Below are positions 7,021 through 15,493 of a DNA stretch of 60,533 nucleotides, piece by piece. The position numbers and the translations under genes are program-made. The notes under the pieces were generated by a model that saw only the letters and a program-made list of their open reading frames with translations, was not told the DNA's origin and did no database searches. Positions within the stretch are counted from its first letter, which is position 1, and each line of letters starts with the position of its first letter. This stretch comes from a virus, in the IMG/VR virus record IMGVR_UViG_3300021959_009735, positions 1 through 60,533 of that record. One strand, written 5' to 3'.

Positions 7021-7886
7021 AGTATCTCCTTTCCTACCAAGCCGCAAATCATTCCGTAAGAATCAAATTTAGGAAGTCTTCCCCATTTTTCCAACCACTT
7101 CTTTATATTTTCTCTCTCGGCTTTAACTTGACGTTCTGAGCTTTGTCCGTTGTTCTCTTCGAGTCTATGACTTCCTCTAGCTCCAAAATGCCATACAACC
7201 GATTTAGTAGGCATTACAAACCTGATGTTCTGCTGAAGCATTCGAAGGAACAAGTCATGGTCGTCCCAACTTGCCGGAGCAAATCTTGGATCGTTTCCTC
7301 CTACTTCATCCCAAACATCCTTACGAATTAGTCCACTAACTCCTTCTCCCTTAGGTATCTCGGTATTCGGATTCATCTCTTTAAGCTGAGTGGCCCATTC
7401 CTCAAACCTGCTAGCATCAAAAGTATTCCAATATCCTCCGAAAGCATCAGGAGGTACAAGAGCAGTCCCTACTCTATCTGGAGAGTTAAACATGTTAGGT
7501 TCTACCCTGAAGGAGTTTACCCAAAGCTTTTCTTTCGGATACTTCTCGTGAACCTCTAATAGTCGGATATCCCAATCTTTGGTGACGTAAAAATCAGAAT
7601 GTAGAAAGTTAATAAACTTAGTCTGTACCTTGTCAGCACAGAAGTTCATGGATCCGCCAATCCCCTTGACGTTAGGATAGGTATCCTTTTCAGTGTATAC
7701 TTCTAAATTGAACCTGCTATGATTATTTTCTAACCATTCATTAGTACCATCTGTACAGTTCTCTGCGTGAATAACAAACGGTGCGTCTTTAAAGTAGCTA
7801 TTTTTGCGTACCGATTCTACTGCTATCTTTAAGTAATTGAGGTTATTGTACGTCCCTATACAGTGTGTTAATATGTGCTTTTTCAT
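7017..7886 (-). CDS. Family 2 glycosyltransferase
   Basis: The start is set at MKKHILTHCIGTYNN because that ATG overlaps the TGA of the methyltransferase gene (ATGA). The GT-A pattern includes CIGTYNNLNYLK at the N-terminus, a NFLHSDFYVTKDWD segment with the likely metal-binding Asp, and a GGNDPRFAPASWDDHDLFLR block in the acceptor region. The length (289 aa) is normal. A conserved WHFGARGSH motif near the C-terminus resembles the end of its neighbour at 5.6-6.8 kb (YHFTGRGGQ), so the two may be diverged copies. Confidence 0.85.
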   Translation of the reverse strand: MKKHILTHCIGTYNNLNYLKIAVESVRKNSYFKDAPFVIHAENCTDGTNEWLENNHSRFNLEVYTEKDTYPNVKGIGGSMNFCADKVQTKFINFLHSDFYVTKDWDIRLLEVHEKYPKEKLWVNSFRVEPNMFNSPDRVGTALVPPDAFGGYWNTFDASRFEEWATQLKEMNPNTEIPKGEGVSGLIRKDVWDEVGGNDPRFAPASWDDHDLFLRMLQQNIRFVMPTKSVVWHFGARGSHRLEENNGQSSERQVKAERENIKKWLEKWGRLPKFDSYGMICGLVGKEIL

Positions 7887-8539
7887 ATATCCAAAATCTC
7901 TACTGCTACTTGACAAATTGTAGTTCTAGCTAAAAACCGGTACTTAAATGAATCTAACCTAGCCTCACAGAACTCCATAAATGCTCTATATTCATGCATC
8001 CTATTATATATGTATTGAGGGTGGTCAGGAAAATGAGTTAGTTCATCAAACAGTAAAATAGTTCCAGGTACAAGAAGAGATGTAATGTTCTCAAGGACAA
8101 ATTTGGTAGAGGAGTAAAGATCAGCGTCCAGATGTATTATTTTTGCATACCAATTTTTATTCTTTTCTACGAATGTTGGAAGTGTGTCTTGAAATAAACC
8201 TACTTCAAATTCAACTTCTGGGAAATTGTTAATTATATTCTGAGGTGGTTTTCCGTTTGTAGAAAAGTGGCCCTGTGGGATTGTATGTTCCCCTAAGTCC
8301 CAACTTTCCGGAAGTCCGAAAAAGCTATCAAATCCTACTAATCTCGTTTCAGGATAGTTTGTACTAAACCATCCTATAGACGATCCGGAAGCAACTCCAA
8401 ATTCTAAAATAAACCCTCCAGTTAAAGTTACCGGCTTAACATACCTCTCCCACATCTTTTTACGGGCCCTTGGATTGGCTATCACCGGTACCTTTTCCAG
8501 TTGTTTCTCAAAAGGCGTATAAGATATAAGCTCCACCAT
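7883..8539 (-). CDS. TylF/MycF-type SAM-dependent O-methyltransferase
   Basis: A class I methyltransferase related to macrocin O-methyltransferase (TylF), which methylates sugar hydroxyls. The SAM site reads LEFGVASGSS (residues about 44-53). The metal/substrate motif HLDADLYSST (about 134-143) and a downstream LFDELTHFPDHPQ segment are typical of TylF. It probably methylates a sugar of the glycan made by this island. It overlaps both neighbours (TAATG upstream, ATGA downstream). Confidence 0.85.
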   Translation of the reverse strand: MVELISYTPFEKQLEKVPVIANPRARKKMWERYVKPVTLTGGFILEFGVASGSSIGWFSTNYPETRLVGFDSFFGLPESWDLGEHTIPQGHFSTNGKPPQNIINNFPEVEFEVGLFQDTLPTFVEKNKNWYAKIIHLDADLYSSTKFVLENITSLLVPGTILLFDELTHFPDHPQYIYNRMHEYRAFMEFCEARLDSFKYRFLARTTICQVAVEILDI

Positions 8540-9330
8540 TACTCGACCTGTGCCTCTTTTTCCCAGTTAATAAAATACGACATCCATTTTTCCTCTGCGT
8601 GAGTTGAGAAAGAGGGAATAGGGCTTAAAAGGTATTTTCTCTTCTCCTTGAGCATTTTAAATGTACTACCTCCCATAGGAAGGGGCTTACCTGTATGTAA
8701 CTTAACCATATCCTCGTAGTCCTCTAAAAGATTTTTAGAGCTTGTAGCCCAGGTCATTGTTGTACTGCTTGTCCGTTTCCAATGAACGCTGGTTGAAATG
8801 TACACCCTGGTTTGCTCTCCCTTTGCGTAAAGGTGTTTCGGATATCTAACTCCTTCAGGGCTCTCCAGATCTACTCTTCCGTGTCCCCATTCGTATCTCT
8901 TATCTTTTAGATTTTGATACTTATCCGGATGATCGTAAAGGGTGACGTAATCGGCTTTTAGGTCCACAAAAGCTTCTCTCAAGATATGAGCCGCTCCTCT
9001 ACGATGAATATAATCATCCTCTACAAAGTAAAAAATGATTTCTTCTCTGCGGCTCTCCTCTACTTGTTCCAGAAGATTTTTGGCCAGTTCAAGGCTTGCA
9101 AGAAAGGTTCCTGTATTCCCGTTTTGACTTAGAAATACTTTCTCTTTATCGGCATACTTACATACCATGTTGTATGTCTCTTCCTCAACCTTGTCACAGA
9201 TAACATAAAGATTCTCTTTACCGAACTCCCTAACGAAGTTCTTTAGACAGTTTTCTTTAGAGGCGTACTCGGGCTTAACTTTTTCTGGATTGCTAAAATC
9301 GCTAATCCTATAAATCGGAACAATTGTCAT
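8539..9330 (-). CDS. Putative GT-A glycosyltransferase
   Basis: The fold is read from the pattern: an N-terminal PIYRISDF strand, a central FYFVEDDYIH segment that fits a DxD-type metal site, and an acceptor-side region with many aromatic residues. It lacks the textbook GT2 signature, so a family number is not given. The length (263 aa) and the position between a sugar methyltransferase and another GT-like gene support a role in glycan assembly. A non-glycan function cannot be excluded. Confidence 0.6.
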   Translation of the reverse strand: MTIVPIYRISDFSNPEKVKPEYASKENCLKNFVREFGKENLYVICDKVEEETYNMVCKYADKEKVFLSQNGNTGTFLASLELAKNLLEQVEESRREEIIFYFVEDDYIHRRGAAHILREAFVDLKADYVTLYDHPDKYQNLKDKRYEWGHGRVDLESPEGVRYPKHLYAKGEQTRVYISTSVHWKRTSSTTMTWATSSKNLLEDYEDMVKLHTGKPLPMGGSTFKMLKEKRKYLLSPIPSFSTHAEEKWMSYFINWEKEAQVE

Positions 9331-10211
9331 TAGTTTCTATTTACGGTGAGGAAGTTCATCATTGCTCTTTGAGACTGTTCAGCATACTGCTTAAACACTT
9401 CATCGTCTCTTGTTGCGGATGTACCTACTCTCTTGTTTGGGTGTTTGTAGTTATGTCCTTTCAGTATTGATTTCACACATAGCTGAGAAATACCTTTTGA
9501 TCTGAAGAATTCTTGTGCACAAGTATCTTCTCTGACAAAATGCATATCTTCTGGAATGAAAGGATGAGGTAAGTCTCCGGAAAGACATAGAAGAGATCCA
9601 TCTACCTTCAACGGTACTTGTTGGATAGTGATTTCTCTACCTTCATTAAATTTATCTAATTCGTCTTGAGTAATCAAGTCTTTATACTTCCACGGAGCGT
9701 CTAAAAGTTCTATGCAGTCAGCTCGATGGTTATCTTCTGGGCATTGGCATGGTTTTGAATACCCTTGAAGCGCTTCATGAGTAACTACATCCCAGCTGTT
9801 ATCCCACATTGGGCGGGAGGCAAATGAAAGTACATGGGGTACATCTACATTAATCATCTCTAGAATTCTAAAGAACTCTCTTGGCATGATCGTATCTGTT
9901 TCACCCCACACATTATATTTAGCATCAGGATAGTACTCGTCTCTTCTCCAATCAGCTATATTGTAGAACGGATGAGCATCGTTCTTTTCAATAAATTCTA
10001 TCCTGGAGTAAAGGGGGTGGTTAACCAGCTCCCTAAGCGGATCGTTATGATCAAATCTATAATCGTATTTTTCTAAATAAGTCTGCCTGTTGAGGCAAAC
10101 TCTCAGTCGAACTTCTTCCTGAGCTAACTCTAGAGCATTCTGTACCGAGTTCAGACATTCGTTAATCATCTGATACTCGTACCACATAATATGTAGATTG
10201 TATATGGTCAC
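9330..10211 (-). CDS. Putative glycosyltransferase, GTG start
   Basis: This 293-residue protein starts with GTG inside a GTGA overlap with the preceding gene. The segment YNVWGETDTIMPREFF (residues about 98-113) has the layout of a GT-A DxD strand (ETDT). A Cys/His-rich insertion (CQCPEDNHRADC) follows and may bind a metal. No exact family was recognised. It is the kind of large-phage glycan gene that sits beside family 2 enzymes. Confidence 0.6.
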   Translation of the reverse strand: MTIYNLHIMWYEYQMINECLNSVQNALELAQEEVRLRVCLNRQTYLEKYDYRFDHNDPLRELVNHPLYSRIEFIEKNDAHPFYNIADWRRDEYYPDAKYNVWGETDTIMPREFFRILEMINVDVPHVLSFASRPMWDNSWDVVTHEALQGYSKPCQCPEDNHRADCIELLDAPWKYKDLITQDELDKFNEGREITIQQVPLKVDGSLLCLSGDLPHPFIPEDMHFVREDTCAQEFFRSKGISQLCVKSILKGHNYKHPNKRVGTSATRDDEVFKQYAEQSQRAMMNFLTVNRN

Positions 10212-11008
10212 AAATCTTCTAGAGCTATACGTTCAAATCTAACATCGGCCGGATTAGTATCAGATAAGATACGAACATTAATTTCATTTTCCAAGAACCA
10301 GTCGTACATTTCTTTTGTACAATCAATTGTGTTCTTCAACTCCTCGTACTCAGGACCTCCTCCTACATCTACTTTGTAGAGAGAAGTTGCATGTTGATCT
10401 ATCCAATTTTCGTCAACAGCCATTCTATCCTCAGAAGGATACTTTGAAAGGTCTCCGATGTCCCATCCGATCGTTACAATGTCTTTACATCCAAGATGCA
10501 TTGCAAGAGGAAATCCAGTCTCATACATGATGCCTGGTCCCCACACTGCCTTACCCTGTTCATAGAGCTTCCAGTTATCAAAATTACGAGAGAAGGATGT
10601 ACTCTGCTGCTTTGTAATCCAGGGGGTAGAGTAAACTGGGATAGCTAAGTTCATCTGATGATTCCAGTTTTTAATTCTTTCCAGCTCATTAGGCATGTTC
10701 ATTGCCGTTAGCTGCCAATGAATGATTGTGTCTTGAGAATAGTATTCGTATGGCTGGTAGTTATAGACGGAGATCAGATGGAAGTCGGCTACTTCTTTAA
10801 CATAATCGTAAGCTTGTTTACAAGTAATAACTAACTTACCGTCAAGCTTATCAAGCAGAGCTTGCCTATCGTGCGTAGTGAGGCTAGGTCCACATGTCAC
10901 CAAATAAGCTGTCTCGCCTCTATAGGCGTCTTTAAGTAACTTTATCCTTTCTAACGACTCTTCGACCGTTGTAATAAGTGTCTTAATCTTCCTGGTTTGC
11001 GAATTCAT
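10208..11008 (-). CDS. DUF115 / GT42-like transferase
   Basis: The start is placed at MNSQTRKIKT, whose ATG lies 26 bases inside the CMP-sugar synthetase gene. A Rossmann-type nucleotide loop AYLVTCGPSL (about residues 33-42), followed further on by a GFPLAMHLGCKDIVTIGWDI block, is shared by the DUF115/MptE-like proteins and the GT42 sialyltransferases (CstI/CstII type). Because the island also encodes a sialic-acid-type synthase and a CMP-sugar synthetase, a transferase using a CMP-nonulosonate is attractive, but this is inference. Confidence 0.55.
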   Translation of the reverse strand: MNSQTRKIKTLITTVEESLERIKLLKDAYRGETAYLVTCGPSLTTHDRQALLDKLDGKLVITCKQAYDYVKEVADFHLISVYNYQPYEYYSQDTIIHWQLTAMNMPNELERIKNWNHQMNLAIPVYSTPWITKQQSTSFSRNFDNWKLYEQGKAVWGPGIMYETGFPLAMHLGCKDIVTIGWDIGDLSKYPSEDRMAVDENWIDQHATSLYKVDVGGGPEYEELKNTIDCTKEMYDWFLENEINVRILSDTNPADVRFERIALEDL

Positions 11009-11678
11009 AGTATAGTTTTTCTGTAACCTTAAACTGCCAGGGTTCATCAATATCGAACGCTTCCAACTCAGGAACGTCAAATAGCTTAATTCCACCTGGT
11101 TCTTCAAACACACCCATAAACATATGCTCAGCGATTAAGTCTCGCCTAGAAGCATATAAACAGTGTGCTGCTTCAAAAGTAGGTTCTACTGCCTTTGTAT
11201 TCATTATCGTCTGTCCTTCTGGCCAAGGAGTGACTAAAGCACCGTTCATATTCCAATAGTAATTATGCTTTTTAATTACTCCAAATAAATTTTCTTCCTT
11301 CTGAAAGACGAACTGTTTAACAAATCGTTCAATCGTATCAATCTTAAGCAGAGGATTGCATCCAGAAATCAGAACTACATAGTCATGAGGGAGAAACTTG
11401 TGCCATTCGTATATAGTCCTTATGTCGTTATCATTATTAGCAGATTCATAAGACCTATGGTAAATTCTTACATCTTTTCCTGCTGCTATGTTTCTTAGCT
11501 CTTCTTCATGTACTGATGCGTAAATGTTACCGTTTGGGATTGCCTCACATTGAACAAGTTTATCTAAAACTAAATCAAACAGAGTAGTACCTGCGAAAGG
11601 TCTAACCATTTTACGAGGTACTCTTTCACTATTAAGTCTACTTTGAACAATAAAAGCAATATCTTTTATATTTTTCAT
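10983..11678 (-). CDS. CMP-nonulosonate / acylneuraminate cytidylyltransferase (SpsF/NeuA-like)
   Basis: It would activate a sialic-acid-like sugar with CTP. The N-terminal nucleotide motif reads VQSRLNSERVPRKM, matching the xARxxSxRxPxKN signature of CMP-NeuAc and CMP-Kdo synthetases and of SpsF. A second conserved region (VLISGCNPLL, and near the C-terminus ELEAFDIDEPWQF) agrees with the family. Its 231 residues are the usual size. It sits four genes after the NeuB-like synthase, and the pair suggests synthesis and activation of a nonulosonate in the infected cell. Confidence 0.85.
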   Translation of the reverse strand: MKNIKDIAFIVQSRLNSERVPRKMVRPFAGTTLFDLVLDKLVQCEAIPNGNIYASVHEEELRNIAAGKDVRIYHRSYESANNDNDIRTIYEWHKFLPHDYVVLISGCNPLLKIDTIERFVKQFVFQKEENLFGVIKKHNYYWNMNGALVTPWPEGQTIMNTKAVEPTFEAAHCLYASRRDLIAEHMFMGVFEEPGGIKLFDVPELEAFDIDEPWQFKVTEKLYYEFANQED

Positions 11679-11730
11679 CTAATTAAAGTCTAGTTAAACT
11701 GCGGTAAAACTATCAACCAGAACTACATAC

Positions 11731-11738
11731 ATAAATAG
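11731..11738 (-). promoter_or_regulatory. Partial CTATTTAT promoter-like element
   Basis: An eight-base coding-strand match (CTATTTAT followed by G) lies in the 72-base gap upstream of the CMP-sugar synthetase gene, about 52 bases before its ATG. It fits the position of a promoter that re-starts transcription inside the glycan island. Confidence 0.35.
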
Positions 11739-11750
11739 AGTAAGGTCTAT

Positions 11751-12470
11751 CTACATTTTAATTAGTTCTTTCACTCTAGGTTCTAATGGAAATCTCTTTA
11801 GACTTATTTCTGTACCTATATTGTAGTCGAACCCTTCTCCTAAGTTCTGAAGAGTTCTGGTGTCTTGGTCTAGTTCGGCTAAAAATTCAAAAGCAGAGCA
11901 GAATACATTTCTATACGAATCAAAAGTTCCTTCATAAGTTCTTCTGGTATCAGTTGGTTTTAAGCCGGGATGTTTAGTAAAGGCATGTATGTTAGTAAAT
12001 TCTCTATTGAAACCATCTAGTCCAGAAAAATAAATTTTTTGAGCTTTGGCTATTACTCCAAGTACAATAAGTCTAAGAGCTGCTCCAGCTTTTTGAGCTA
12101 CACTGTACTCTTTATACGGAATAGGAATATCGGAAGCATACACAGGGTTGTTTAATTTAGAGGTAAAGTCTACGAATTCCTTACTAGCTTGTTTACCTCT
12201 ATAGTATACCGGTTCGTAAAAGGTAAATGTATTATCGGTATTTAGCTTGTTTACTAGGGTATCGTTATCTAAAGGTGTATTATGTCCTAGCATGTAAACT
12301 CCTATTGGTACATCTAACAAGCGCTGCTCCATAAAAAAGTCATTACAGGTCCATATAGAGTCTACCTCAAGATTCTCCCACCTAACATCTAGAGTAGACG
12401 TACCTCCTCCTAGAACTAAAATTTTCTTCCCTATAAAATCTTTCTCAAAATTAAGTATATTACTGCCCAT
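11751..12470 (-). CDS. GT42/DUF115-like transferase, 239 aa
   Basis: A nucleotide-binding start KKILVLGGGTSTL (residues about 14-26), a WTCNDFF segment and a later KIYFSGLDGF followed by an HAFTKH histidine block follow the order of motifs in Campylobacter-type GT42 sialyltransferases. It has the same overall layout as the gene at 10.2-11.0 kb, and the two flank the CMP-sugar synthetase. Assignment as a sialyltransferase-like enzyme rests on motif order only; a DUF115 protein of other function is the alternative. Confidence 0.55.
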   Translation of the reverse strand: MGSNILNFEKDFIGKKILVLGGGTSTLDVRWENLEVDSIWTCNDFFMEQRLLDVPIGVYMLGHNTPLDNDTLVNKLNTDNTFTFYEPVYYRGKQASKEFVDFTSKLNNPVYASDIPIPYKEYSVAQKAGAALRLIVLGVIAKAQKIYFSGLDGFNREFTNIHAFTKHPGLKPTDTRRTYEGTFDSYRNVFCSAFEFLAELDQDTRTLQNLGEGFDYNIGTEISLKRFPLEPRVKELIKM

Positions 12471-12478
12471 GTAGTTCT

Positions 12479-13192
12479 TTACTTCGATTCCATTATAGCC
12501 AGTAGAGCAGGTGCCTGTATCCCTCCTCTTATATCTAAGATATGAAAATGATCTTTAAACAACAACTCAAGAGACTTTTTGGTAAAATAGTGAAAATGTC
12601 CGTCAAAGTTGTCATCAGGGTTTCTTAATGCCCTGTTGATGGGAACTTCTATGATAAGGTATTTGCCGGTTACTTTGTGGGCTTTTACTGGGAATTCTTT
12701 TACGTTCTCAACATGCTCTAAGACATGCCAAGATGTAACTACATCGTATTTCTTCGGCAAGTCCATATGGGTAAAAGCTCCGTGGTAGGTCACATACCCA
12801 TCTTTCTTTAAATTGTCCACACACAGGTCACTTATTTCAGTTGCTTCTAACTCATCTATTCTACCTCGTAACTTGTTAAGAAATGTTCCGCCTCCGGCGC
12901 CTACATCAAGTAAGCTTTTACATTCTTGCAAGTAAGGTTCAATAGCCGCTACTCTCTTGTTACAGATTTCATTTCTACGTTCATGAAACTTGTTAGTAAA
13001 TCTACCCTCTTTAACTTCTCCTCCTCCTCGGCTACCTTCGTTGGACCCTTTACGATATAGTTCTTTATGGTAAAGTAGCCCATCGCCAGTGTAGTTAAGA
13101 AAAACATGTCCACATTCGTTACATTTGTAAGTCTTGTGTTTAATTAGTGGATTGTTACTCGAGTTACAAATCAAACAGTTTTTTTGAGACAT
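12479..13192 (-). CDS. SAM methyltransferase with N-terminal zinc ribbon
   Basis: Residues 1-30 hold CLIC and CNEC pairs that form a zinc ribbon. Residues about 85-237 are a class I methyltransferase with the SAM motif LLDVGAGGGTFL, a HVLEHVEN acidic loop and a EVPINRAL strand. This domain order is that of the sugar C-methyltransferase / Methyltransf_23 proteins found in deoxysugar and polysaccharide loci. It overlaps the pyruvyl transferase gene by 22 bases. Its product is probably a methylated sugar; the substrate is unknown. Confidence 0.8.
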   Translation of the reverse strand: MSQKNCLICNSSNNPLIKHKTYKCNECGHVFLNYTGDGLLYHKELYRKGSNEGSRGGGEVKEGRFTNKFHERRNEICNKRVAAIEPYLQECKSLLDVGAGGGTFLNKLRGRIDELEATEISDLCVDNLKKDGYVTYHGAFTHMDLPKKYDVVTSWHVLEHVENVKEFPVKAHKVTGKYLIIEVPINRALRNPDDNFDGHFHYFTKKSLELLFKDHFHILDIRGGIQAPALLAIMESK

Positions 13193-14247
13193 TCTTTTAT
13201 AAATTTATTAGATTGCTGATACCAGGAAGGGAGGTTTGTTTCTCTTAGATTATACCATTTACGAGCAAGCTCAGAATTCTTTTCTGTCAACAAGTAAATT
13301 TTTCGATCTAATTCTTCTCTCCAATTCTCTTCTCTTATATCTATGTTGTATTCTTCATACCCGTTCAGAATAGAAAAATCCAAAACTTTATCTTGAGTGC
13401 TTAAATAGATGCCGGGTATGTTCAAGCCTATAGACATAAGCTGACCGTGTCCTCTCATGGCTACAATATAATCTATTTTTTTATAGTTTTCTATAAATCT
13501 ATCTAGATTATCTGTTTTTTTGTATATGTCGAATTCTTGAGGAGAGCATATACTATTGAGCTTAAAGCTCTGAGCATCTCTTATTGTGTGGGGAAATGTA
13601 AGTCTTCCTATGCTTAGATTTTTGACAGTTTCTAAATTGTTATCATTTAAAAACCTATTATCGTTTATGTACTTACCAACGTTGATCGCTGGCTGAAATC
13701 CACCGGTGATTAGTTCTTCTTTCTCTGGAATGTTAAACCTGTCGAGAAACAATAGTCCGGGATCGGGTATAATAGGTACTTTAGAGACATCTAATCCTAC
13801 CCAGTCCCTCATCTTTTCGTATGATCCGTCATTACGTACGCTAAATCCGGAGCTGTAGTCTATAGTTTCTTGAATAGCCTTGACAGCTTCTTCCCCATAC
13901 CCGGTGTTACCGCGAAATACATTCAAACCTACTCCATGAAAAAATACCGGGACAGGGCAAGCTTCTAGTATTTCTCTATTAAAAGGAAGTTTGTAGTTAG
14001 TACCTTGGCCGTGGTAATCTTCTATTAAACCTCCTCCTCCAACTAAAACAGCATCTACTTTTCCGGAAAGGGATGAGAAAAATTTCTTACAGTATGCTAC
14101 ATCATTTTTTCTGGCCCAAAAACTTTCTATGTTTTTCTGTGACCATTCAATGTTGGGTACGATCTCATTCCAACTTCTTCTAGCATTGACTAGTGCTATA
14201 CTGTCTCCTATATTACGATCATATACTCCCAGGTGAAGAATTCTCAT
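13171..14247 (-). CDS. Polysaccharide pyruvyl transferase
   Basis: This family (PF04230-type) adds a pyruvate ketal, from phosphoenolpyruvate, to a sugar in exopolysaccharides and cell-wall polymers. The evidence is the N-terminal HLGVYDRNIGDSIAL strand-loop, the VDAVLVGGGGLIED glycine-rich block, the VPVFFHGVGLN strand and the C-terminal YIVAMRGHGQLMSIGLNIPG motif with its conserved Arg-Gly-His. The 358-residue length is typical. A pyruvylated sugar would add negative charge to whatever the island decorates. Confidence 0.88.
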   Translation of the reverse strand: MRILHLGVYDRNIGDSIALVNARRSWNEIVPNIEWSQKNIESFWARKNDVAYCKKFFSSLSGKVDAVLVGGGGLIEDYHGQGTNYKLPFNREILEACPVPVFFHGVGLNVFRGNTGYGEEAVKAIQETIDYSSGFSVRNDGSYEKMRDWVGLDVSKVPIIPDPGLLFLDRFNIPEKEELITGGFQPAINVGKYINDNRFLNDNNLETVKNLSIGRLTFPHTIRDAQSFKLNSICSPQEFDIYKKTDNLDRFIENYKKIDYIVAMRGHGQLMSIGLNIPGIYLSTQDKVLDFSILNGYEEYNIDIREENWREELDRKIYLLTEKNSELARKWYNLRETNLPSWYQQSNKFIKECLKKTV

Positions 14248-14249
14248 AA

Positions 14250-15125
14250 CTACCCCCTCAGCTTTTTCCTTACTGGCAGTTCTGATTCTGTTACTTTAAT
14301 TTCTCCGTCTCCTAATGCTAGTTCAAGTTCTCTAACTCCTTTTACTAGCTTAATCAGTCCTTGAGGTTCGACCGATGATAAGTGATCACTTCCCCACATC
14401 GTACGGTCCAATGTGATATGCCTTTCGAGAATAGTGGCTCCCAAATAGACTGCTGCAACTGTTGTACCAAGTCTAAACTCATGACCAGAGTACCCTACCT
14501 CACATTTATAACGGTCTGCCAAGGTCATGATAGCCGCTAGGTTTAGCTCTTCAATTGGAGCTGGGTAGGTTGAGTTAGTGTGTAGCAGTGCATAAGAGGT
14601 AAGCTCTACTCCCTGGTCAAATCTGTACTTGTTCAGAACCTCTACAGCATGATCGATCTCCTCTACCGTGCTCATGCCGGTACTAAGAATTACTGTCTTA
14701 CCCTCTGCCCTTGCCGATGCCTTTAGTAGCTCATCATTGGTGAGCATAGCAGAAGGAATCTTAATAAACGGAATATCGTACTGTAGAAGAAACTCCAGCG
14801 AATCTAAATCCCAGGGTGAAGCCGACCATGCAATACCTTTTTCCTTACAGTAGCCATCGATTTCATCATACTCTTCTTTGCCGAATTCTACTCGGTACTT
14901 GTACTCCAGATAGGTCATTTCCCCCCAAGGAGTATCTCGCATTACGTTTTTCTGGTGCTCGGGTACGCAGACGTCTGGGTTTCTTTTCTGAAATTTTACT
15001 GCATTACATCCCGATAGAGCAGCAATGTCAATTAGCCGTTTAGCAATATCTAAATCGCCGTTGTGGTTGATGCCGATCTCGGCAATAATGTAAGTACCCT
15101 TCACTTCTTTTCCGTTGATGTACAT
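14250..15125 (-). CDS. Sialic-acid-type synthase (NeuB/SpsE family) lacking the SAF domain
   Basis: NeuB enzymes condense an N-acylhexosamine (or its 6-phosphate) with phosphoenolpyruvate to form a nine-carbon sugar. The TIM-barrel signatures are all visible: IIAEIGINHNGD at the start, KFQKRNPD, LSTGMSTVEEI, LLHTNSTYP and GYSGHE, then LERHITLDRTMWGSDH. At 291 residues the protein ends where the C-terminal SAF/antifreeze-like domain (about 60 residues) would start, so it is a SAF-less form. Epimerase genes for the precursor are not adjacent; the precursor may come from the host. Confidence 0.9.
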   Translation of the reverse strand: MYINGKEVKGTYIIAEIGINHNGDLDIAKRLIDIAALSGCNAVKFQKRNPDVCVPEHQKNVMRDTPWGEMTYLEYKYRVEFGKEEYDEIDGYCKEKGIAWSASPWDLDSLEFLLQYDIPFIKIPSAMLTNDELLKASARAEGKTVILSTGMSTVEEIDHAVEVLNKYRFDQGVELTSYALLHTNSTYPAPIEELNLAAIMTLADRYKCEVGYSGHEFRLGTTVAAVYLGATILERHITLDRTMWGSDHLSSVEPQGLIKLVKGVRELELALGDGEIKVTESELPVRKKLRG

Positions 15126-15493
15126 TATAGTTCTTCGATTCGTTTAGCTTTATCGTCGATTACTAGATCAAAATGGGGCTTTGGATTAGGAGATGTTCCA
15201 GTAATAAGTTCATGAAACTTAGCTCCCCAACGGTAGAGTTGTTCTCTAGTATGTTCTGTATAATCTACTTTAGATACAGCACCTCTAGCGGTCCAGTATA
15301 CAATTCTCCACCCTTCATCGTATAGTTTATTAATCTTATTAATGTTTTGATAGTTAGGCTCTGATAGATCATATCTACGGTCGCCTGAGTAGAAGCAGAT
15401 AGTCTCATCGATATCTACTAAGGCTGTTCTAACTTCACCTGGATCGGAGAATCTTTTAGCGGTCTTGAATTCTAAATCTTTAGAGGCTGTCAT
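15125..15493 (-). CDS. Small HAD-superfamily phosphatase
   Basis: Residues 24-33 read LVDIDETICF, the HAD motif I with nucleophile Asp and the +2 Asp. WTARG (about 70-74) is motif II, and the C-terminal KPHFDLVIDDKA supplies the Lys of motif III and the acidic pair of motif IV. The 122-residue size without a cap domain resembles the capsule/lipopolysaccharide phosphatases. Placed directly before the NeuB-like synthase (1-base overlap), it may dephosphorylate a nonulosonate phosphate. Confidence 0.8.
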   Translation of the reverse strand: MTASKDLEFKTAKRFSDPGEVRTALVDIDETICFYSGDRRYDLSEPNYQNINKINKLYDEGWRIVYWTARGAVSKVDYTEHTREQLYRWGAKFHELITGTSPNPKPHFDLVIDDKAKRIEEL

